Source of the DNA: Halosimplex halobium
GTDB taxonomy: Archaea > Halobacteriota > Halobacteria > Halobacteriales > Haloarculaceae
NCBI RefSeq assembly: GCF_051414055.1
Contig: NZ_JBLKNX010000012.1
Coordinates: forward strand, 116,419 to 180,418
DNA length: 64,000 bases
Direction: 5' to 3'
Under the pieces are notes generated by a model, which saw nothing but the letters and a program-made list of their open reading frames with translations, was not told the DNA's origin and did no database searches. This document shows positions 8,901-17,089 of this stretch, piece by piece; within the stretch, counting starts at the first letter, position 1; the number at the start of each line of letters is the position of its first letter. The translations under genes were made by a program, and so were the position numbers.

Positions 8901-9563
8901 TTACTGGGAGTTCGGCGAGGGCTGGCCGGTCACCGCACCCGTCGAGATCCCGGACGCCTGCTCGTATTGCCCGTGGGACGCGGGCGCCCCCTGGAGGTGC
9001 GCTTCGAGGAACCACAGCGACTTCGACACCTCGCGGGACACCTCGTTGAGCAGGTCCGCGGTGTCGAGGTCGCCCCCGTCGTCGACCATCCGGATCTGCT
9101 CGGCGAGGTTGGCGTCGAGCGTCGCCATCCGGTCGGCCAGCGCGGCGACCAGCGCGATCCCGTCGTAGGTGTCCCGCGGGAACGGGCGGACGATCGTCGC
9201 CTGTGCGACCTCGTGGACCGTCCCCGGCGGCCGGCCGCCCAGCGCGCTGACGCGCTCGGCGACCGCGTCGATGTGGGGGTCGAACGTCTCGATCAGCTCC
9301 TCGAACAGTTCGTGGAGCTGGTAGAACTCGTGGCCCTTGACGGTCCAGTGGGCCGTCTTGAGCTGCATGTTGATCGTCGTCAGGTCCGCGAGACACTGCG
9401 TGAGCGCGCTGATGCTCGTCGTCCGGACGGTCTCGGGGAGGTAGTTCCGCGTCGGGAACACCTGTCCCACGGGACCGGCGGCCGCCGACCCCCCGCCGGC
9501 GGGTGTCTGTCCGGAGCTGTTGCCGGACTGGCCTGACTGCTGGTGTTGGATGTTCTGGCTCAT
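8901..9563 (-). CDS. dpsA: DpsA-type ferritin-like iron-storage and DNA-protection protein
   Basis: A 220-residue Dps family protein with a 35-residue Gln/Gly/Ser-rich N-terminal extension and a shorter C-terminal one. The Dps ferroxidase residues are visible in KTAHWTVKGHEFYQLHELFEEL (His, then Asp/Glu-type ligands in the second helix, with ETFDPHIDAVAERV following). Dps dodecamers oxidise ferrous iron with hydrogen peroxide and protect DNA; haloarchaeal DpsA is known to work in iron storage. ATG 9563 is chosen because the longer frame to 9659 crosses the promoter. It is monocistronic. Confidence 0.9.
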   Translation of the reverse strand: MSQNIQHQQSGQSGNSSGQTPAGGGSAAAGPVGQVFPTRNYLPETVRTTSISALTQCLADLTTINMQLKTAHWTVKGHEFYQLHELFEELIETFDPHIDAVAERVSALGGRPPGTVHEVAQATIVRPFPRDTYDGIALVAALADRMATLDANLAEQIRMVDDGGDLDTADLLNEVSREVSKSLWFLEAHLQGAPASHGQYEQASGISTGAVTGQPSPNSQ

Positions 9564-9751
9564 AGGCACTCGCCCGCTACGTAACGACCTGTCATCAACA
9601 TTGACCGTGGGTGTGCAAGCCCCGAGCGCCGCGCGAGCGGCTGGCACCGTGGCCACCACGGTTCCGGCGCGGACGGCCCTGAGTCGTCCGTGCTACGCCG
9701 GGCTTCGGGGGCGGCCGTGGCCCTAAGTGTCCGCCGCCCCACCGTCGAGAC

Positions 9752-10078
9752 ATGGCGTCAGACTACTCCGAGGAGTCGGCCGTTCGGCACACGACCGACC
9801 CGACGCTCGCCCGCAGCGTCATCGAGGAGCGCGACGGCTACCCCGCCCACGTCCCCGGGAGCGAGGGGGAGGGCGACAGCGGGCTGCTCCGCGTCGGCTT
9901 CCGCGACCGCGACGAGGACCTGAAGGAGATCTCGTGGGAGCAGTTCCGCGAGGAGTTCGAGGGGAAGGACCTGGCCGCGATCTACCGCGAGGACGAGGCC
10001 GCCGTCGACGAGAACCGCCCCGTCGTCCTCGAGGACGAGGAGACGGCCGAGGAGGACTACGGCGGCGAGGCGGCCTGA
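9752..10078 (+). CDS. Acidic haloarchaeal protein of unknown function
   Basis: A 108-residue, strongly acidic protein with no cysteine and no membrane segment. The middle part contains a strand-loop-helix pattern (GLLRVGFRDRDEDLKEISWE, then QFREEFEGKDLAAIYRED), followed by a disordered Glu/Asp tail. The sequence resembles small haloarchaeal proteins with a single conserved segment, but I do not recognise a family. It converges with the operon at 10104-10849. Confidence 0.6.
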   Translation: MASDYSEESAVRHTTDPTLARSVIEERDGYPAHVPGSEGEGDSGLLRVGFRDRDEDLKEISWEQFREEFEGKDLAAIYREDEAAVDENRPVVLEDEETAEEDYGGEAA

Positions 10079-10103
10079 CGCGGACGGGCCGTGACCGGTC
10101 GCG

Positions 10104-10349
10104 TCAGATCTCCGCCCTGAGCCGGACCGCCTCCTCGCCGATCCCGGCGACGAGTTCGCGCTGGAGCGGGAACGCCTCCTTGCCGTGGTCCTCGACGCCG
10201 AGCTTCGCCGCCACGGTCTCGGCGACACCGGGATTCGGGTCGACGAACGCCGTCTCGTTCTCGTAGTCGACGACCCGTCCGACCCGCTCGCCGTCGTGGA
10301 CGACCGGCTTGCCCACGTCCGCCTCGGTGACCTGGCCGCGGCCGGTCAC
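10104..10349 (-). CDS. Small PRC-barrel-like protein
   Basis: An 81-residue protein. The first half, VGKPVVHDGERVGRVVDYEN then TAFVDPN, has the strand order of a PRC-barrel-like beta fold, often found in RNA-processing or membrane-associated adaptor proteins. The second half is helical. Translation starts at GTG 10349, overlapping the stop of the upstream gene by four bases (GTGA), so the two are translationally coupled. Confidence 0.6.
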   Translation of the reverse strand: MTGRGQVTEADVGKPVVHDGERVGRVVDYENETAFVDPNPGVAETVAAKLGVEDHGKEAFPLQRELVAGIGEEAVRLRAEI

Positions 10350-10849
10350 CGTTCCTCCCGGGTGTCCCCCGTGTTCCGTGCGCCGTCGACATCCTCGTTG
10401 CCCTCGGCGTCTCCGCTGCTCCCGCCGTCCTCGGGGTCAGCCCGCGGGTCCACCGAGGTCGTCCCCTCGCGTTCGATGCCGCCGTCGCGCTCGTCGTCGT
10501 CGATGGGGCCGACCGGCCGCTGCTCGTTGTACTCCTCGGGGCCGGCGGCCTCGCCGGTCAGTTCGTAGTAGACCGCTTCGCGGGCCTCCGCGGCGGACTC
10601 GAAGCGCTCGTCGACGAGGCGGTCGAAGACGGAGCCCAGCGACTCCGTCTCGTTGGCGAGGTCGATCTGCTCGTCGCCGTACTCGACGGCCAGCTCCTCC
10701 GACGTGGTCGGGTACTTGGCCTCCCCCAGCATCTCCCCGACGCGGCCGAGTTCGTCCTCGACGATCTCGTCGCGCTCGCGGCGGCGGTCGACCGCGCTCT
10801 CCTGGACGCGCTCCGGGTCCGGGTCGTACGAGTCGCCGTCGTCTGGCAT
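10346..10849 (-). CDS. DUF5789-like protein
   Basis: A 167-residue acidic protein. Residues 30-100 carry the DUF5789 pattern: EMLGEAKYPTTSEELAVEYG, then DEQIDLANETESLGSVF and FESAAEAREAVYYELTG. The remaining C-terminal 65 residues are disordered. The family is widespread in haloarchaea and has no known function. The start ATG 10849 is preferred over an in-frame GTG at 10900 because the family core begins shortly after it. It is coupled with the PRC-barrel-like gene downstream. Confidence 0.65.
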   Translation of the reverse strand: MPDDGDSYDPDPERVQESAVDRRRERDEIVEDELGRVGEMLGEAKYPTTSEELAVEYGDEQIDLANETESLGSVFDRLVDERFESAAEAREAVYYELTGEAAGPEEYNEQRPVGPIDDDERDGGIEREGTTSVDPRADPEDGGSSGDAEGNEDVDGARNTGDTREER

Positions 10850-11021
10850 CGACCCGACTAGCCGAGCGACGCGGAAAGGTCTGGTCCCGGGCATCGCCAC
10901 GGCGCGGCGGCCGGCGGCAACGGCGCGCGTCCGCGAGGCAGTCGCCGCGTCGACGAAGCGGGACGGAACGACTGGCTCCCGCCGGCGAAAGCCCGTTTAC
11001 CGTCGACGCCCAACCGGGGAC

Positions 11022-11576
11022 GTGTCCGAGTTCGACTTCGAGGCGACGTTCGCCGCGGAACTCGACGTGGTGCCCGACGAGCACCGCGACGCCGAGCGGT
11101 TCGTGCCCGCGGCGGGCCCGCTCGACGCCGAGATCGCCTTCGTCGGTGAGGCCCCCGGCGCCACGGAGGTCGAGAAGGGCGAACCCTTCGTCGGCCGCGC
11201 CGGGAGCCGGCTGGACGGCCTGCTGGAGACGGTCGGGATCGACCGCGAAGCCGTCTACGTCACCAATCTCGTGAAGGTGCGGCCGCCGGAGAACCGCGAC
11301 CCGACGGCCGACGAGCGCCGCGTCTGGAAGCCGCTGCTGGACGCGGAACTGACCAAGGTCGACCCGGCTGTCGTCGTGACGCTCGGGGCCGTCGCCAGCG
11401 GGGCGGTCCTCGACACCGACGAGCCCGTCGGAGACTTGCGCGACGAGACCTACGAGGTCGACGGCCGGCTGGTCCTGCCGACGTACCACCCCGCGGCGAC
11501 GTTCTACGACGACGGTATCGAGCCGATGCTCGAACGCGACCTCCGGGTGGCGAAGGACCTCGCCGAGGGCGAGTGA
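11022..11576 (+). CDS. Family-4-like uracil-DNA glycosylase without cysteines
   Basis: A 184-residue uracil-DNA glycosylase superfamily protein. Motif 1 is VGEAPGATEVEKGEPFVG (residues about 41-58), the middle element VYVTNLVKVRPPENRDPTADE is present, and motif 2 is LPTYHPAATF near the C-terminus. These are the family-4 signatures for excising uracil from DNA. Family-4 enzymes normally carry four cysteines holding a 4Fe-4S cluster, one of them in KCRPP and one shortly after; here those positions are Val and Trp and the whole protein has no cysteine. Translation starts at GTG 11022, a few bases after a TTTACC element. DNA repair activity is inferred. Confidence 0.85.
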   Translation: MSEFDFEATFAAELDVVPDEHRDAERFVPAAGPLDAEIAFVGEAPGATEVEKGEPFVGRAGSRLDGLLETVGIDREAVYVTNLVKVRPPENRDPTADERRVWKPLLDAELTKVDPAVVVTLGAVASGAVLDTDEPVGDLRDETYEVDGRLVLPTYHPAATFYDDGIEPMLERDLRVAKDLAEGE

Positions 11577-11592
11577 GGCGACGGGCGCCGGC

Positions 11593-11763
11593 TCAGTACT
11601 CGGGGTCGCGGCCGACGCCGGTCAGCCAGTCGGCCAGCAGGTACAGGAGGAAGAAGGGCAGCAGCGGCAACATCGCCAGGGCGATCAGCGCCCCGATGAC
11701 GTAGCCGATGATAGCCATCTCGCCGTTCGGGTGCAGGCCGCGCATCTTGGAGACTGTGTCCAT
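11593..11763 (-). CDS. Small DUF7535-like membrane protein
   Basis: A 56-residue protein running from ATG 11763 to TGA 11593. It begins with about 15 polar residues (MDTVSKMRGLHPNGEMAI), then one or two closely packed transmembrane segments (IIGYVIGALIALAMLPLLP, FFLLYLLADWL) and a short polar end GVGRDPEY. Haloarchaeal proteins with a HP..EM..IG start before a membrane helix are annotated DUF7535. No function is known. It lies convergent to the glycosylase gene, 16 bp away. Confidence 0.6.
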   Translation of the reverse strand: MDTVSKMRGLHPNGEMAIIGYVIGALIALAMLPLLPFFLLYLLADWLTGVGRDPEY

Positions 11764-11848
11764 TGGTGGGTTGGGTAGGGGTTGCGTGAGGGTGGTGCCT
11801 GGAGTTGGTGAAATCCGGTGTGTAGAGCGAGTGTGGCTGTCGCGGTCG

Positions 11849-13078
11849 TCAGGCCTCGAGCCACCAGCCCAGCAGGTGTTCGGCGTCCTCGGCGGAGCGC
11901 TTGCCGCGGCGCTCGCCCATCGTCTTGCCCTTCTCGTCGAGCACCGTGCGTTCGAGGTTGTCGCGCGCGCTCCGGATCGCCGGGGCGTCGCCGTACTCCT
12001 CGCCGGTGCCGGCGAAGCGCCCCCGGTCGGTGAACAGCCGGATCGTCGCCTGGATGAGCGGCGACCCGCGCTGGCGCTCCTTGTGCCGGTGGAGGACGAC
12101 GTAGGCCTCGATCACGTCCATCTCCTCGAACTTGTCCGTCACGTCGTCGATCAGGTCGGCGACCTCCTCGCGGGTCATCGTGGTGAGGTAGCGCGCACCG
12201 AACACCTGCAGGCGGGTCCCCTCGTCGGGCGTCCACGTGAGCGAGCGCAACACGTCGGTCAGCGTGACGATGCCGTCGACGCCCTCGGCGGGGACCTCGA
12301 CGACCAGCGACGAGTAGTCGTCGTCGAGCATCTCGCCGACGGCGTCGTCGAGGCCGGCCGTCGGGCCGGTCGTCGCGACCGGCGGGTTCATCACGTCTCG
12401 GGCGGGGATGTCGAGCAGTCGGTGCTCGACGCCGGCGCGCTCGCCGTAGCCCTGGTCGGCCCGCTCGGCGTCGGTGGAGCTGGCACCGCCCCGGCCGAAG
12501 CCCTCGACCGACCCGCCCTGCTGTTGGTCGGTCTCGCGGACGGCGAACTCGAGGAGGTCGAAGTAGCTCACCATCCCGACCACGTCGCCGGCCTCGTCGA
12601 CGACTGGGACCCGGGAGATCCCCTCGGTGCGCAGCCGGTGGATAATCTCGCCGACGGTCGTCTCGGGTTCGATCGACCGCAGGTCACGGGTGTACACGTC
12701 GCTCACGTCGAGCGCGTCGAGGAACGGTTCGGTGGCGGCAGCGACGCTCTCGGCGGTCGCGACGCCCTCGAAGACCTTCCCGTCGTAGACCGGGACGAGC
12801 GGGTACTCGCTCTCGACCATGCGGCGGGCGACCTCGCGGATGTCGTCGCGGCGGTCGACGCCCGGCACGTCCTCGCGCATGACCGACCGGGCCTTCTCCT
12901 CGGGGTCGTGGCGGGAGCTGACCAGCGCCTTCCGCGTGACGACGCCCGCGACCCCGTCGCTGTCGCCGACCAGAAGCGCGGGGTCCCGGTGGGTCTGGAA
13001 GGCGCCGAGCAGTTTCGACACCGGCGTCTCGGGGTCGAACTCCCGGTACTCGGTCGTGAGGGCCTCCGAGATGTCCAT
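11849..13078 (-). CDS. CBS-domain protein with C-terminal HPF/RaiA-like domain
   Basis: A 409-residue protein. Four CBS motifs are visible: residues 1-60, 65-115 (SVMREDVPGVDRRDDI), 125-180 (IEPETTVGEIIHRL, ending GDVVGMVSYFDLL) and 225-285 (ARDVMNPPVATTGPTAGLDD, ending VDGIVTLTDVL). CBS pairs usually bind adenine nucleotides. Residues 290-409 form another domain: RLQVFGARYLTTMTREEV, then IEAYVVLHRHKE and LIQATIRLFTDRGRF, a beta-alpha-beta-beta order reminiscent of ribosome-hibernation HPF/RaiA folds with a basic face. The last assignment is inference. The gene is monocistronic. Confidence 0.75.
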   Translation of the reverse strand: MDISEALTTEYREFDPETPVSKLLGAFQTHRDPALLVGDSDGVAGVVTRKALVSSRHDPEEKARSVMREDVPGVDRRDDIREVARRMVESEYPLVPVYDGKVFEGVATAESVAAATEPFLDALDVSDVYTRDLRSIEPETTVGEIIHRLRTEGISRVPVVDEAGDVVGMVSYFDLLEFAVRETDQQQGGSVEGFGRGGASSTDAERADQGYGERAGVEHRLLDIPARDVMNPPVATTGPTAGLDDAVGEMLDDDYSSLVVEVPAEGVDGIVTLTDVLRSLTWTPDEGTRLQVFGARYLTTMTREEVADLIDDVTDKFEEMDVIEAYVVLHRHKERQRGSPLIQATIRLFTDRGRFAGTGEEYGDAPAIRSARDNLERTVLDEKGKTMGERRGKRSAEDAEHLLGWWLEA

Positions 13079-13382
13079 TCGTGGACGGTTCGGGCCGTCG
13101 CCGGATAGCCCGCCGGCTTGCAGGCGCCAGCGACGAGGGGCGCGCCGGCCGGCTGTGCCCTCGGCGTCTCCGGCGGTCGGCCCCCCGACCGTCTCGCGCC
13201 AGCACGGTCACAGTACGACCGGATCCCGCCAGTAAGCCGGGGCGCGGAGTCGACGGTAAGCCGGCCCTATCGTCCGGCACTGGCTCGGCGAGAATCGCGT
13301 GACGGGCGGACGGAACGGGCCGAACGATTCGGGCTTGCGTAGGCGCCGTGTTCTTTTCTTGGCGCCTGCGAATGCCTACCCG
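13079..13382. other. Intergenic region between divergent CBS and HTH_10 genes
   Basis: No gene is convincing in these 304 bases. The stretch is GC-rich up to about 13340, then contains TTCTTTTCTTGG at 13351-13362, a T-rich element that may serve as the promoter of the HTH_10 gene at 13383. Confidence 0.4.
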
Positions 13383-14081
13383 ATGAGCACGATCGTCGAG
13401 GCGACAGTCCCGGCGGACCAGTTCGCGCTCCCGGAGGCGCTGTCGAGAGTCCCGACGACGGAGATCCGCATGGTGCGACTCGTCGCGCACGGGTCGGAGT
13501 ACGTGATGCCGTTCGTCTGGGCCGGCTGCGACGACGCCGACCGGGTCCGCGACGCGCTGGCCGACGACCCGACCACCGAGTCCGTGACGCTGCTCTCGGA
13601 GTTCGACGGCGAGGCGCTATTCAGAGTCGACTGGTCGGCGAAGGTGCGGGTGTTCGTCTCCATCGTCGCCGAGGAGGACGCGACGATCCTCGACGCCTGC
13701 GGCCGCGACGGCACCTGGCACCTCCAGGTCTTCTTCCCCGACCACGAGCTGGTCTCGGCCACCCGCGAGTTCTGCGAGGACTTCGGCATCGACCTGGAGC
13801 TCGAACGGGTCAACCGTCTCTCGGAGGCCTCGGAGTACGGCCACCTCGGGCTGACAGAGCGGCAGTACGAGACGCTCGTCGACGCCTACGAGGCGGGCTA
13901 CTACGAGGTGCCCCGCACCGTCAACCAGGAGGAGCTCGCCGAGCACTTCGACGTGTCCCACCAGGCGCTGTCCGAGCGGCTGCGCCGCGCCCACGAGACG
14001 GTCATCACGAACGCGCTGTACCACAAGATCCACCGCCGCGACCACGACGTGTCGCCGCGCATTCGCCACGAGGCCGACTGA
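13383..14081 (+). CDS. HTH_10 (Bat-type) transcriptional regulator, paralogue of 2996
   Basis: A 232-residue protein with the same architecture as the regulator at 2996: N-terminal MSTIVEATVPADQFALPEAL, a sensor-like domain of about 150 residues, and a C-terminal HTH_10 with EELAEHFDVSHQALSERLRR. Compared with its paralogue it has an 18-residue basic, His-rich tail (KIHRRDHDVSPRIRHEAD). Bat-type regulators respond to oxygen, light or redox in haloarchaea, but no ligand site is recognisable here. It is monocistronic; the start is the first ATG matching the paralogue start. Confidence 0.85.
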   Translation: MSTIVEATVPADQFALPEALSRVPTTEIRMVRLVAHGSEYVMPFVWAGCDDADRVRDALADDPTTESVTLLSEFDGEALFRVDWSAKVRVFVSIVAEEDATILDACGRDGTWHLQVFFPDHELVSATREFCEDFGIDLELERVNRLSEASEYGHLGLTERQYETLVDAYEAGYYEVPRTVNQEELAEHFDVSHQALSERLRRAHETVITNALYHKIHRRDHDVSPRIRHEAD

Positions 14082-14231
14082 CGACGCCCTCTCTTCTCGC
14101 CCGGTGTTCGTGTCCGCCGCCGGTGTTCACGTCCGCCGCCGGGGAGTCGGTCGATCGCTCGGAACCGCACTCCGCCTCGGGGCCGCAGGGGCCGGGGGAA
14201 CATCTAATCGGGTCCGGCACCAACCGCGTCC

Positions 14232-14621
14232 ATGACAAGCGTCATCCCGAAGTCGGACTCGGCCGCGACCGACACCGCCGATGCAGCCGAGGAGGCGACG
14301 CTCGAACGAGCGCGGGCGGTCGCGACACTGCTCGACGAGTCGGTCCGGATCCCGGTGGTCGGGTACCGGGTCGGGCTCGACCCCATCCTCGGGATCGTGC
14401 CGTTCTCCGGCGACCTGGTCGCCGCGGCCGCCTCGCTGTACGTCGTCTACGCTGCCGTCGCCGTCGGCGTCCCGAAGCGGACGACCGCCGTGATGCTCGG
14501 CCGGATCGGCGTCGACCTGGCGGTCGGGTCGATCCCCGTCCTCGGCACGCTCGTCGACGCCGTCTGGAAGTCGAACCTCCGGAACGTCGAGGCCATCGAG
14601 GCTCACCTCGAATCGACCTGA
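14232..14621 (+). CDS. DUF4112 membrane protein
   Basis: A 129-residue protein with a 30-residue acidic start, then the DUF4112 signature: LLDESVRIPVVGYRVGLDP, ILGIVPFSGDLVAAAASLYV and VDLAVGSIPVLGTLVDAVW followed by KSNLRN. Two hydrophobic hairpins are present. The family is widespread in bacteria and archaea and has no known function. It stands alone. Confidence 0.85.
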   Translation: MTSVIPKSDSAATDTADAAEEATLERARAVATLLDESVRIPVVGYRVGLDPILGIVPFSGDLVAAAASLYVVYAAVAVGVPKRTTAVMLGRIGVDLAVGSIPVLGTLVDAVWKSNLRNVEAIEAHLEST

Positions 14622-14699
14622 CTACGACCCGCAGGGCCGTCGGCCCCTCCGTCCCGTCGTCCTCCGATCCGCCGATTCGCTCTCTCCCCATCTGGGGCG

Positions 14700-15170
14700 T
14701 CACGGCTGTCGCGACAGACGGCGGCTTCCGCCGCGATCAGCGGGCTCGCTGGCAGTCGGTCCGCGGACGCGCTCGCCCGTGAGCTGCACCTGCATCGGCA
14801 CGAGGTGGAGCGACAGCGGCAGGACGGGGTCGGCCCCCCACGGCTGCGAACGACCGGGCGGGCGGCCGCGTTCGGTCCCGGGCGAAACCCGCGTGAAACG
14901 GAGTGTGGAGCCCGTCCGCTCCGTGGCGGTGTCGCCCCGGTCCGGGTGCGGGGCCGCCGACTCGCTGCAGGTCCCGGCGGCGCTGCTGTCGTCGAGGCCA
15001 TCGCCGGTGTCGTCACCGCCGTCGCCAGCGTCTCCCCGCTGGTCTTTCGGCAGGAACTGTCCGGTTTCGGGGTCGCGGGGCTGGCCGCCGGTGCCGTCGT
15101 CGGCGTCCGCTTCGGACCGGTCGGCCTCGCGCTCCTCGTCGCGGTCCGGGTCGGTGTCGTCGGGACTCAT
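14700..15170 (-). CDS. Haloarchaeal hypothetical protein, doubtful 3' half
   Basis: A 156-residue reading frame. The first 60 residues look genuine: highly acidic with the RDPETGQFLPKD pattern found at the start of many small haloarchaeal proteins. The rest (from about residue 65) is Arg/Pro/Ser/Thr-rich and lacks the acidic bias, apart from a hydrophobic LPLSLHLVPMQVQL segment near residue 117. Either the C-terminal half is diverged or a frameshift has replaced the true end. No family is recognised. Confidence 0.4.
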   Translation of the reverse strand: MSPDDTDPDRDEEREADRSEADADDGTGGQPRDPETGQFLPKDQRGDAGDGGDDTGDGLDDSSAAGTCSESAAPHPDRGDTATERTGSTLRFTRVSPGTERGRPPGRSQPWGADPVLPLSLHLVPMQVQLTGERVRGPTASEPADRGGSRRLSRQP

Positions 15171-15346
15171 GGGTAAGCGCCAGCCGTCAAGCGTGCTGAC
15201 ACGGGACGGTTACCCGCCGGGTGCATAAAATCGCGTGACGATTCGACCGGTTTGTCGGCCCCTACTGGACACACACGGCAGTTCGGGCCGCGCAGTGTCG
15301 CCTGCCGGTCGGGGCGTCGGGTCGCTCCGGGCCGATGGCGGTCGGC

Positions 15347-15583
15347 TCAGCGCCGGCCGGGACACTCCTCCGGGAGGTCGCCTTTCGAAAGCCGCTCGGC
15401 GCCGCAGACGACACAGCGGTAGTACGACTCCCGGTAGCCGCGCTGGTCTTCGAACCCGCGGTGTGACTCGGGGTGGCGGCCGGGGACCCACTCGGTCTTG
15501 TCGATGACGAGGTGGGGGCCGACCGGCTCGGCGTCGGGGTAGGACGGTGCGACGGATCTGACCGCGTTGTTGTGGGTGCTCAT
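15347..15583 (-). CDS. Small protein with CxxC zinc-site remnant
   Basis: A 78-residue protein starting at ATG 15583. It has a folded-looking middle (GPHLVIDKTEWVPGRHPESH) and a C-terminal YRCVVCGAERLSKGDLPEEC, giving three cysteines that may bind zinc together with a histidine. Such short haloarchaeal proteins are common and uncharacterised. A few in-frame codons upstream (start GTG or ATG at 15598) are possible but less likely. Confidence 0.6.
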   Translation of the reverse strand: MSTHNNAVRSVAPSYPDAEPVGPHLVIDKTEWVPGRHPESHRGFEDQRGYRESYYRCVVCGAERLSKGDLPEECPGRR

Positions 15584-15865
15584 GTTTCTCGATCCCACGG
15601 TGGACGGCCGGCGAACCGCGGATCTCTGGGGCGGTCGCCGGTCGAGATGAGTAGGGGATCGACCGGTATAAGCGACTCCCCTGGCAGGGTCCTGACCTGT
15701 CGCAGTCCGTTGGTTTCGACCGCGTACTCGACGGTAAGCAGCGCCGGAACGATCCGCCGGGTGGGCGTCCGAGCGGGGGCGGCCTGCGGACGGTCTTCGG
15801 GGTTTATTGACCGGCCGGGCGGACGGGCTCCCGTCGGCCGGCGAGCGTCCGCGCCGACGATCACA

Positions 15866-16792
15866 ATGTCACCGAACCAGGACCGCGACCCGTCAGACCC
15901 GCGGGCACGACAGCAGCGAGGCACCGCACAGCGACCGCCGCAGTTCACCCAGGGCTTCCCACTCGGACAGCCGCCCCAGCAACCCCACCAGCAACCGCAA
16001 CCCTCCCAGCAGTCACAGCCTGCCCAGCAGCCAGGCCCGTCCGGAGGCCAGCAGGGGCAGACACCGGTGTACGGAGCCCAGCAGGGGACCCAGCCGCAAG
16101 GAACCCGGCCCCAGTCGGGACAGAGTCAGTCGGCACACGGGCGGGCCACCCAGGGGGCACAGCCGACTGGAGGGCAGCCCCGGCAGGGCGCGCCCCCTCA
16201 GCAGGCTGCTCCACCTCAACAGGCCGCACCGCCCCGGCAACCCGCGGCGTCCCAGCAGGCCGCCGCTTCCCGGGGGACGGCCGGGACACAGCCGGGGGTT
16301 CCCCAGCACCAGCCCCAGTCTCGCCCCCAGACCCGGCCGCAGACCCGCCCGGGGCGCCCACTACTCAGGCCGGTCACCGTCGACGACGTGGTCACCGAGG
16401 ACGTGGTCACCGTCAAGCGCGACAGTCCGGTCCGGACAGCGGTAGCGAAGATGAGTGAACGCGAAGTGGGATCGGTCGTCGTCGCCGAGGACGGGCGACC
16501 GGTCGGGGTCGTCACCGACCGCTCGGTCGCGCTCGCGCTCGAGGAGACGCCGGACATCGTCGACCGGCCGTCGGAGGAGCTGACCGACGGGGACCCGGTC
16601 ACCGTCGACACCTCGACGACAATCTTCGAGGCGCTGCAGCTGATGAGCGACGAGGGGATCCGCCGGCTCCCGGTCGTCGACGACGACGGGCGCCTCCAGG
16701 GGATCGTCACGCTCGACGACGCGCTGGTCCTGCTGACGGGCGAACTCGACAAGCTCGCGACCACGGTCCGGGAACAGTCGCCCCGGATCTGA
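15866..16792 (+). CDS. CBS-pair protein with Pro/Gln-rich N-terminal half
   Basis: A 308-residue protein. Residues 1-170 are a low-complexity Pro/Gln/Ala stretch built from irregular PPQQAAP and QPQ units. Residues 175-308 are one CBS pair: VDDVVTEDVVTVKRDSPVRT, VGVVTDRSVALAL, then DPVTVDTSTTIFEALQLMSD and LQGIVTLDDALVLL. This resembles single-CBS-pair signalling proteins, where the pair senses adenine nucleotides, with an added disordered tail of unknown use. The only other Pro/Gln-rich protein here is the phasin-like one at 5159. ATG 15866 is the first start after a T-rich promoter-like region. Confidence 0.75.
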   Translation: MSPNQDRDPSDPRARQQRGTAQRPPQFTQGFPLGQPPQQPHQQPQPSQQSQPAQQPGPSGGQQGQTPVYGAQQGTQPQGTRPQSGQSQSAHGRATQGAQPTGGQPRQGAPPQQAAPPQQAAPPRQPAASQQAAASRGTAGTQPGVPQHQPQSRPQTRPQTRPGRPLLRPVTVDDVVTEDVVTVKRDSPVRTAVAKMSEREVGSVVVAEDGRPVGVVTDRSVALALEETPDIVDRPSEELTDGDPVTVDTSTTIFEALQLMSDEGIRRLPVVDDDGRLQGIVTLDDALVLLTGELDKLATTVREQSPRI

Positions 16793-16840
16793 GGCGGGCG
16801 ACCGAAGCCGTTTTACGCGTCGGTTCGAAAGCCGCCCTTA

Positions 16841-17083
16841 ATGGCTACGCGAGAGCAGCCGTCGTTCCGGCAGATGTGCCGCGAGACGCCGTTCCGGACC
16901 GCGCTTTTCACCTTCGGGCCGCTCGTCGTCGGCGCAGCACAGGTCGCGAACGCGCTCGTTCACGGGTCGTATCTCCCTCTGCTCGCCGCGGTCGCCGCGG
17001 CCACGGTCGTCTACTCCGCCCTCGTGACGCGCTACCGGCTCGCGACGTTTCGCCGGCGGGCGCTGACGCGGGTCGCCGAGTGA
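16841..17083 (+). CDS. Small two-span membrane protein
   Basis: An 80-residue protein with a basic start (MATREQPSFRQMCRETPFRT), two transmembrane segments (ALFTFGPLVVGAAQVANAL and LPLLAAVAAATVVYSALV) and a basic tail YRLATFRRRALTR. No family is recognised. A TTTTACG element at 16811-16817 may be its promoter. It converges on the DUF1328 gene. Confidence 0.65.
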   Translation: MATREQPSFRQMCRETPFRTALFTFGPLVVGAAQVANALVHGSYLPLLAAVAAATVVYSALVTRYRLATFRRRALTRVAE

Positions 17084-17089
17084 CCGGCG

